From the NCBI GenBank assembly GCA_963565915.1, contig OY751490.1, positions 1,364,001 through 1,428,000 of the forward strand: 64,000 nucleotides of DNA, in the 5' to 3' direction. Shown here piece after piece: positions 56,778 to 64,000 of the stretch. Positions within the stretch are counted from its first letter, which is position 1. Every line of letters begins with the position of its first letter. The notes under the pieces are model-generated. The model was not told the DNA's origin. It saw nothing but the letters and a program-made list of their open reading frames with translations, and searched no databases. The stretch comes from Entoloma clypeatum (taxonomy: Eukaryota; Basidiomycota; Agaricomycetes; Agaricales; Entolomataceae). A program made the position numbers and the translations under genes.

Positions 56778-56940
56778 GATATGAGATGGAAAAGGTGGAG
56801 CGAAGTGGAGTTGGTCTTAGTCTCACGTGGGACGTGGTTCCGGATGTGTAAAGCAAGTATATTCCACAGCGTACCATGTATTTTACAGCTAAGTCTTGGC
56901 TAATATATGATTGCAATATCTGTTTAGAATGCGATAGTCA

Positions 56941-57295
56941 TCAGCAACCTGTAAAGATATTGGACAAGGAAACAAAGGATGGGAAATCAGAGAACCGAGT
57001 TTCGACCCGGCAGCTCTCACCGAAGGAGAGCGCTTCGGACGGCACTTCCTAAAGCCTTTCGGTGGAATTCGTCATGCGTAAAATAACGAAAAAGAACAAA
57101 CAAAAGACAAGACTGACCTTAAAGTAAGTATCCTTGTTCAGCGTGAGCTTGTTGAGTAAAGAGAGGCCCTTGAAAGCGCTGATTCTCTCTGGTGTGGTGT
57201 GGGTACGCTCGCGGGCTGGGGAGGGAGGAAGAGCAGTCCCCATTTGAAATGGACGCACCAGGTGCAGCTTGTTGCATCTCCGTGATATTGGCCAT
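56941..57295 (-). CDS. small hypothetical protein (about 90 residues)
   Basis: ATG at 57295 on the minus strand gives MANITEMQQAAP. A good intron then joins in phase to ARERTHTTPERISAFKGLSL, LNKLTLNKDTYFK. A second GT-AG intron joins in phase to EVPSEALSFGESCR and a stop at 56941. A TATATATA stretch lies just upstream (57304-57315), perhaps too close for this start; ATG 57277 is an alternative. No family is recognised. It lies head-to-tail just upstream of the transketolase-like gene and could be a separate short gene. Confidence 0.35.
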
Positions 57296-58095
57296 GTCGC
57301 AGAGGAAATATATATAAGGGGAGATCGTGAGGGCAAAGCAGAGAGAAAGAAGAGGAGGATCGATGAGGATTGAAAAACGAGTGGGAGAAAACTTCAATAT
57401 CTCGCGTGTTTGTACGTGTGTCTAATGGGAGTCTCTGTAAAAGAGCCTCCGTGCTTTGTCCGACCTGATTATTCAACTGTCCACGGTCTGTCTATCTCAG
57501 AGGCATGGGCCGAGTTCTGGCGGCGACTGGCGGCGATTTGGAAATTCTATGAAGCCAGAAACAAGTTGGAAGATCTACAGCTGCCACGACACAATATCCT
57601 GCCATCACTCTGGTGCTCTCGATCGTCATGACTTGACAAGAGCTCATGGAAGGTCGTACCTGACCTTATATATATGTGTGTGGCAAGTGATGAGTCGATC
57701 GGTTGTAAGGTCTAGACGGCGACGTTACTTCGCTGAAGAAGATGTGTGTAATCATCGCAGGGAGATATATGTATTTATGAGGCATACCTTGTGCAAAGTG
57801 TGTCTTCATTTCTGCAATTTGAATCACGAACCCATCTTCAGTGATCTTGAACCCATCCGCTTCATGAAAACGACATCCTAAGTGATGGGATCACGTCTAC
57901 ATACGTGAACTCAGTTCCAGGACCAGCTGTCAACATGTCACTTGGCAGTGGGAAAGCATGATGGGGGGAAAAGTTTGCAGATGAATACAGTACATGGTCC
58001 CATGACCTGAGATGCGGCTGCGATGCGGCTTCCTCACCTTTGTTATCAACCCTGTGAGCCAAAATTCAGTATACCCCAACTTGCCTAGGTTCAAC
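57296..58095. other. intergenic region
   Basis: About 800 bp between divergent genes. Short frames only. An upstream in-frame ATG for the next gene exists at 58012. Confidence 0.35.
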
Positions 58096-59586
58096 ATGCT
58101 TACTGACACAAGGAAGCACATATTGAATGAGATGGAAACTGACCTTATCTTGAATATCATGGCCTTTGCACAGCGGCCTGTCCCAGGCAGTCAAGAGGAG
58201 ACATCGATCGTGACCGGTTTAGTGAGTGCATTTTGACCCAGATGTGGACCATCACATTGGCCTCATATATAACTTGAAAGAACAAATTCTTTGACCACGT
58301 AAGGCAGCATTCAGGCTTCCGTATCTCCAGATACATCAAGGATGTTGTCAATATTGTCAAGGGCCCAATCCGCAGCGGAGGGGTAATCCCCTGGGGTTCC
58401 GTGCAAGCGGTGGCCCGGGATTATCTCAGTCAGGTGGTGCTAGAGAAACGGACAGAGGAGAGGGGAGCGGGGTCCGGGAAGGCGCAAGGCAAAAGGCAGA
58501 CAGTCGGGCGTACCATATACGCCGAAAGCGACGAGGAAGACGGGCGGAGAAGGAAGAAAGTCCGGATTGTAGAAGGCGAATCCAGACGCGGAAACAGCAT
58601 GCAGGACCGGTACGATGAGAGTGGCGATGAAGTTGAGGAAGAGCAGCGTGGTAGGCGGGACGTGGAAGGCAAAGCAAAGCCTATTGACCGGCAGGATGAG
58701 GTCCTGTTCGTCAAGTCCGAGCCAAGGAACAGCTCCCTTTCACCCGTACGTATAGGCTGTGCGTCCAGAATGTGTAGGTGTGTGCTGAACAGATGGTAGT
58801 ATCAGTCCTGGCACAGGGATCCTGGGCAGAATTCACCGGCACCGACCCATGGCATACTGAAAAGATCTCAAAGCCCCATCCGAAGTCGGAGTTCCTCCGT
58901 GGTACTATTTGACACCTCCCGGCGCCGCAGCATGTCATGTTTTTCACAAGACGAGGAGGTCCCAGCAAACTTCGACCCTGATGAGGTAAAATGCATAGCA
59001 TGCATGGATAGGAGTATTCAATGCACCAAGAAGCTCGAGACTCACAGCGCTTGCTTGCCATGCAACAAAGCAAGACGTAGGTGTAGCGTAACTGGGCAGA
59101 TGAGAGGCCACAGGAAAGCCGTCAAGGAGCGGAGGAAGCTCGTTGAAGCGGAGCTCCACCCAACGTCCTCCCGATCGCGTTCCCGGTCCCGGTCCCGATC
59201 GCGGGCGTCAACCCCAGCGCCAGCCAGAAAAAAATACAGGAGTCAGCGTGAGTGGATTGGAGGCGGCTGGATTCCTTTCCTTTCTTCAACTAATTATACG
59301 AGCATCAGCCCAGAACACAAGCCCACGACTCGGACCTTCTGGCAATCGTAGTAGTCGGCGCATGGCTTCGCCAGGTTTGTCGTCTGTAAAAGAAAGGGCC
59401 GTTAGATCTCTGGAGAAAACTGACAATGTCAATGGCGCTGCATCTGAAACATGGCAGCGTGATATGGAGGCACAGATAGAAGCACTTGAGGCAGAGCTCC
59501 ACGCGTTCACTCAAGATAAAAGGTGCAAAGGCTGCAAAGGCATTCCACAAGCCATTCAGACATCGACGGCGATGTTAGGCTCGTAG
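58096..59586 (+). CDS. Cys-cluster nuclear protein with basic and coiled-coil regions, unknown function
   Basis: Five exons in phase: 58096-58221, 58281-58745, 58817-58901, 58951-59247 and 59309-59586 (416 residues). Starts MLTDTRKHILNEMETDLILN; an in-frame ATG at 58012 is possible. The second exon is basic and acidic by turns (EDGRRRKKVRIVEGESRRGN). The fourth exon holds CIACMDRSIQCTKKLETHSA followed by CLPCNKARRRCSV, a six-Cys arrangement like the zinc-cluster segments of many Agaricomycete proteins, with RRRC at the end. An Arg/Ser run (SRSRSRSRSRSRAS) and a helical stretch (DMEAQIEALEAELHAFTQD) follow, then CKGCKG. A DNA- or RNA-binding role is plausible but unproven. Confidence 0.7.
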
Positions 59587-60008
59587 TCAATGGAGGTGGA
59601 TACTGTAATGGTCTCAATTTACGCGGCAGCACAGTTACAAGTATACATAGCAGGCAAATGCAGTACAACACGACTCAAATTCACTCAGGAAACTTTCAAT
59701 CGGTACTATGTACGAAGGAGTGTGATTGATTGATGAATTTCGATAACGACAGGCTACAGCCTGAATATGATTTCATATAGTAAGAGTGTCCTGCGCACCT
59801 CTATGTAAGTCCGATGTAAATATATCCAAGAGACCCGCTCGTTTCAGATGTGTAAGTATAGTAAGCGTCGGATTAAGGACTGAAACAAGAAGGAATGTTA
59901 GAGAGACTCGGATACCCATATATGCCGAAGGTCGTAAGGAGCGTGGAGGTGTCATAGTAGTAAGTATGTGTTACAGTTGTGGGGCTTGAGGCTTTCAAGT
60001 TGGAGAGT
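59587..60008. other. convergent intergenic region
   Basis: About 420 bp between the 3' ends of two genes; AT-rich, no other feature. Confidence 0.35.
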
Positions 60009-61082
60009 TCAACGTCTCCCCTTGCAGCGCTTGCTGTTCGCATGCCTCTTCGCTGCGTCGGTTCTGGTGAACATATTTCCACAGCCCCTAGGACAGGGAA
60101 TAGACGGGGTCTGATGCTTGGAGCTGAGAAGATGACGCTGCATGTCGCCGGGAGCACGACATTTATGGGAGCAGTCGCCAAAGGGGCAATGAACCCATTC
60201 GTTGGCCGATGCCTGCGACCCTTTGCAAATCGCATCTTTTGAAGCGGTGAGGAGACCCCCAGCGGTGCGTGAAATCATGCGAGTCACAACGGTTCTAGAG
60301 CAGTCGTCCAAGTTAGGAGCTTTGAGATAGGCCTGCGTCTCAAAAACGACTTTCTTGGACGCAGGTTTCTGCATGGGTCGTTTGGCTTTGCGCTTCTTAG
60401 GAGCACTGGCAGGCATATAATCACTATCATCAGCTGGCCGGGTGCGAATCGCTGGCGTGATGGGCGAGGGCGTGCTCCTGGAAGAACATAGAGAAGATGG
60501 GGAGTGTTTCGGGAGACGAGCGATCATTCTCGGAGATGGTGTAGTGGCGGGCGTGGAGGTAGAACCAGAGGTATCGTAAGAGTCGCAAGAGCCGCAATCG
60601 GACTGAGAGTCCAGATCATCCAAAAACTCGTCCATGGTGGGATAGTTCCATCCGCGGACAGGCTCTTCATGACCCTCAGCCTCTGGCGGCCGGACACCTT
60701 TACTTTCAAGTTTGCAAGCATCTTGCCATTTTGTTATGTTCCACGCAAGTCTGAATGGGTCTGGTTTTTGAAGCGGGTCAGAGTCGCCTTTGAGATCAAA
60801 GTCCCCGTCAATGAAAGGGATAGGAGTATAGGGAACAAATGGGTTGTCGAATGGATCCTCGGCCTCCTCCGTGACATCTTCTATGATTGGGCTCATCGGG
60901 GTCTCTGCCAGAACCTTTTGGAGCTCCTTGTGGAGATCTTCGATATCAAGAGAGGCGACAGTTGAGAAGGATGGTTGGAAGGTAAGGGTGCTCGAGCGGA
61001 CGTCGTTGGTTGTAGGCCGCCGTGTGGATTCGTCGAGATTAAGTTCGTAGGCGGGGAACGCGAACGAGAATGAGAATGACAT
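60009..61082 (-). CDS. C2H2-type zinc-finger protein
   Basis: A single-exon gene on the minus strand. The start at 61082 (MSFSFSFAFPAYELNLDEST) is favoured over an in-frame ATG at 61196 because the extra N-terminus looks non-coding. The first 200 residues are acidic and Pro/Ser-rich (FDNPFVPYTPIPFIDGDFDL), with basic KKRKAKRPMQKPASKK next, a probable nuclear signal. The C-terminus has two fingers: CPFGDCSHKCRAPGDMQRHL then SSKH, and CPRGCGNMFTRTDAAKRHAN with C as the last ligand. The final residues are SKRCKGRR. It resembles the gene at 34526-35956 in layout (two C-terminal fingers, second one C2HC-like). Likely a DNA-binding regulator. Confidence 0.82.
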   Translation of the reverse strand: MSFSFSFAFPAYELNLDESTRRPTTNDVRSSTLTFQPSFSTVASLDIEDLHKELQKVLAETPMSPIIEDVTEEAEDPFDNPFVPYTPIPFIDGDFDLKGDSDPLQKPDPFRLAWNITKWQDACKLESKGVRPPEAEGHEEPVRGWNYPTMDEFLDDLDSQSDCGSCDSYDTSGSTSTPATTPSPRMIARLPKHSPSSLCSSRSTPSPITPAIRTRPADDSDYMPASAPKKRKAKRPMQKPASKKVVFETQAYLKAPNLDDCSRTVVTRMISRTAGGLLTASKDAICKGSQASANEWVHCPFGDCSHKCRAPGDMQRHLLSSKHQTPSIPCPRGCGNMFTRTDAAKRHANSKRCKGRR

Positions 61083-61892
61083 GTTAGAGAGAACGGCGCT
61101 GCTATCGAGAGTCACCCGTAAAGCGAATAAATACCTACCAGGCCACCATCTTTGGCCAGCCCATCCGGTCCAAAATGTACGCTTTGCAGTGTCCAAATTT
61201 TGGCGACCAAATCATTGTCTTCGATCAAGATAGACCACACGAGAAGCTCTGAGATTGATCAGGCGTTCTATGTGAATTGCGTGAAGAGCATTGTTGTCCA
61301 TGAGAGATCTAGAGGTATCCCAAAGGAGAGATCGTGACTTGAGAACGTGAGAGTCGGGGACTGGTGATGTCATGGTCAATTAACAAAGCTGTCTTTGGCC
61401 CGCGCTTTGACCCTTGAAGCCATTTTATGCGATGTAGGATCTTCATTGTTAAGAGTAGATGCCTCGAGGCTCAAAGTGGCCATTCCGTTGGTCCGGGCTG
61501 GTAAGGATGGTAGGTTCTTTAAGGGGAAAGATGGTTAATCATGAGGTTGTCTACCTTTCCACCGACAAATCACATACCGATGAGAACCCAGGGCCAGAAG
61601 TCAACACAACGCATATCACATCGATGTCCAAAGGTATATACTGGGGAGTAGATCGAACAAGTAAGGCGATGTCTTTGAGGGATGTATTACAGATCGGTTT
61701 CTCGAAGTTCGCCTGTCCAATTTTCGAACACTGACAATGGCTGTTGAAAGATGCAAGTTTGAAAATGGGGTTAGGTGAGGATATCGTGATGCACATTGGA
61801 AAACCAATCCACTGTAGACGTACATGTAGTAGTACAAATTGATCTTCGTAACGGTTGCTCAGAGGCAAATTCCACTGTCGGGTACTACCTAT
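61083..61892. other. intergenic region
   Basis: About 810 bp between two minus-strand genes. Frames at 61551-61868 overlap one another without family match. Nothing else identified. Confidence 0.35.
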
Positions 61893-64000
61893 TCAATACA
61901 TCTCTTGCTGAGGCCAGTCTACGTTCAGCCGCATCGCGCGCTTGATCGCTTGTAGATTTATCTGCCACGGCTTCGAAAGCAGAGAACTCATCATACAATC
62001 AATCCATCTCTCCAGGGGTATCTTACCTTTGTCAAGTTGCACCTTCATGCATCTAATAACGTGGATCAGTCTCGCTCCTTGTCTTTTATGCTGCTCTATT
62101 TCGGCTCGAGCTTCATAATAATACATGAATGTGTTTATCAGGGAGGCGGTATTGAATTTTCCATACCGTGATCTCGTTGTTTGGTCATGCCCTGAAGGGA
62201 CTGTGCATGAATCGCGTTTTCTTCTTCCAGTTTGGTGCAGGCTTCATTCGCGACATCGGGTATTGGTACTTAAAGAGTCGGAGATACGCCTCTTACCTTC
62301 GTCGCGTTCCAATTCCAGCCTTTGTATCTCCTGTGAATGCTGAGCTTCAAGATGCTGATATCGCTGCTGGAGCTCTCTCAAGATTTGGAGATCTTCTGCT
62401 TCTTTCTTCTTTTGAGATTGCACTATACAGTTATTTGATGAGACAGGTGTGCTCCACAATCACGATGATCTGCCCACAACATTGTTTCGCCGATTTTGCC
62501 CTGTCCCCCATAGCGTGCAGCTGGGTCTTTGTCGTCTCAATGGCCGAGGGTTCTATTGAGAGGTTTAACATCAAGAGTAACTGCTGAAGCCGCTAGCCTT
62601 ACGACGTCCGACCTCTTCTTCTGCTATGCGGAAAGCTTCTTGCGTTTCCGAAAACTCGCGAGACACTAGCAGCGAAATTAGTAATCAAGGCCCGAAGATA
62701 CAAAGAAACTTCACATTTTTCGGCACGCCCTTTCTCAGTCTGACTGTCCCGTACGATGTTTGAGATTGATAGAAGAAATCTTTGGACTATAGAAAATGAA
62801 GTGTTTCGGTGTCAGATTCTGGAATTTCTGGTCATACCATGAGAAGTTTTCTGGACCATCTCTTCTAATTCCTCTGGGAGGTCCATATCCACTCTTGGCT
62901 CTGCTTGAGACTGAGATGCAAACGCCATGCCGCTATCGCATTGTGCAGATGATCTTGAAGAGGCCAGAGTTTGTGATACTCTTGGGATGGTGGGTGCGAT
63001 CTCCAGCGGTATTTGCTTTTCTGGCTCGTCTTCTTTACAGCGGACTTCATGTTCCACAGATATACGTGGAAGTGCCCCTTGATCTATGCCACTCTCGTCC
63101 AGATCTTCTTGTACTTCCTCCGTATCACTTCCTCCTCGGTGAGTTCCCTTTAGCAAGCCGCCGTAATCACCTCCGCCATATTCAGCGTTCTCTCTTTCTT
63201 CATTGCCAAGACACACACCGTTTGGGTTTTCATTGTGGTCCGCATTCTGTTGTACTTCCTCCCGATCGCGAGTCCCGCTAGAATTCCCTCCAGAAAACCC
63301 AGCATTTTCTCCCACTTTGTCGGTATGATCCCCAACGGCTGAGTCATCATTTCTGTTTGCACTTTCTTGTTGCACTTCCTCCATCTCACTTGCTTCTTGA
63401 TCTCCATCCAACAAACGTTGAGTTCTATCCGAACCACCAACCTCATGGAAAGATCCAGCATTCTGGCATCCTCTTTTGTCATGACTCGTACCGGTGGGGT
63501 TTTCTCCCTCTGGACTATTCGTTCTTCGTCTGAGTACAGGGTGTTGGGAGCTCTCGGCGACCCTTTCGTCTATGGAACGGTCGAGCTCGGGACATGCACC
63601 GCTGGTCCTTTCAGTTGTTACTCGATGCGAGGCGGGGCTTCCAATTCTCCCCGATTGTCCTTTGTATTCCGGCTCTCCACCTTGTTCGCCACGCGCATCA
63701 CCCGGATTGGACACCGGTCCGTCGTGTTCGTCGTGAACTTCGTGACGACCGTCTATCGTGCTTGAACTTGGATTCGTGGCCCCCGAGGCATTCCCTTGGT
63801 CGTTCGTTTCTTTAATAGCGGGACCTGGTGTAACACCACGGTTGCAAGTTTTAGCAGCGCCGCTTTTGGTGGTTTCGTCGCCGCTGTTATCATCCTCCTC
63901 TTGTCGTTTCTTGACAGCGCCAGACCGATGGGAATCATGGGAATCGTGCGCTGCGGCGACCATGGAGTGATCACCTCCAGACCCCAGCGGTGAACGAGTG
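61893..64000 (-). CDS. acidic repeat and coiled-coil protein, unknown function; 5' end may lie outside
   Basis: On the minus strand the frame is open from the right edge; the first ATG is at 63963 (MVAAAHDSHDSHRSGAVKKR). The large first exon (to about 62838) is hydrophilic and rich in Glu, Gly, Asn and Ser, with imperfect repeats around EEVQQ (MEEVQQESANRND, REEVQQNADHNENP, TEEVQEDLDES). At least six small exons follow, with phase kept: VQRFLLSISNIVRDSQTEKG, SREFSETQEAFRIAEEEVGR, SAIETTKTQLHAMGD, KKEAEDLQILRELQQRYQHL, EENAIHAQSLQGMTKQRDH and ARAEIEQHKRQGARLIHVIR, ending WPQQEMY at 61893. The C-terminal half is a likely coiled coil. No family is recognised. Confidence 0.6.

Noticed and set aside
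56995..57055. tRNA-like stretch on either strand (GTTTCGACCC and a CCGAAG...CTTCGG hairpin)
   Set aside because: The T-loop lacks the invariant GTTCRA spacing, no acceptor stem or anticodon arm can be drawn, and the same bases fit as an exon of the small gene at 56941-57295.
59143..59230. Arg/Ser run taken as an SR splicing-factor domain
   Set aside because: The run is short (about 7 RS pairs), sits beside a Cys cluster and there is no RRM, so an SR-protein call is not supported.
1..64000. Biosynthetic gene cluster
   Set aside because: An oxidase, a transporter and transcription factors are present but spread over 60 kb with housekeeping genes between them, and no backbone synthase is seen.

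Overview
The window looks like nuclear DNA of a filamentous basidiomycete, probably an Agaricomycete. Genes lie on both strands and are cut by many short introns (about 48-75 bp) with GTRNGY-like donors. The gene content fits: an F-box protein of the LPLELI...PPDLSEPRW type, a tyrosine-kinase-like kinase, DUF4246 and DUF4112 proteins, and a chromodomain Ty3/gypsy element. I saw no rRNA, no convincing tRNA and no CRISPR array. Exon joins below come from reading splice sites, codon phase and protein family alignment by eye; they are models, not transcript evidence.

Layout. 0-6 kb: the 5' part of a Ser/Pro-rich protein (minus, runs off the left edge), a second low-complexity protein, and a DUF4246 protein. 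6-9.5 kb: gene-poor, with a 28-bp inverted repeat 680 bp wide. 9.5-14.3 kb: a secreted AA7 FAD oxidase, a weak minus-strand gene, and a small heat-shock protein with an upstream heat-shock element. 14.6-19.2 kb: a RING-like protein and a long F-box gene carrying one apparent frameshift (both minus). 21.5-26.4 kb: a forkhead transcription factor, an MFS transporter and a DUF4112 membrane protein. 26.6-32.6 kb: a complete Ty3/gypsy chromovirus with identical 175-bp LTRs and a 5-bp target duplication, sitting between two convergent genes. 32.8-38.2 kb (minus): a low-complexity protein, a C2H2 protein, cyanase and the succinate dehydrogenase assembly factor SDHAF3. 39.7-41.9 kb: an integral membrane protein preceded by a decayed paralogous fragment. 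42.9-44.0 kb: an unknown gene. 44.4-47.1 kb (minus): a divergent but open beta-tubulin gene split into about 25 exons. 49-51 kb: a TKL-type kinase (minus). 51.7-53.6 kb: an AT-hook/Cys-rich protein. 54.1-56.8 kb: a transketolase-like enzyme (minus). 58-59.6 kb: a Cys-cluster protein. 60-61.1 kb: a C2H2 protein (minus). 61.9 kb to the right edge: an acidic coiled-coil protein with internal repeats (minus, 5' end possibly outside).

The genes do not form an obvious biosynthetic cluster. They are mostly housekeeping, regulatory and family-expanded fungal genes. The most unusual signals are in gene architecture: a beta-tubulin paralog with a 6-nt micro-exon, a transketolase-like gene with 8-nt and 3-nt micro-exons in a row, and three introns that need a GC donor. 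The retroelement also carries an 11-nt self-complementarity between LTR and primer-binding site that matches Tf1/sushi-type self-priming, an in-frame UAG just before its zinc knuckle, and a canonical -1 slippery heptamer in the gag/pol overlap.
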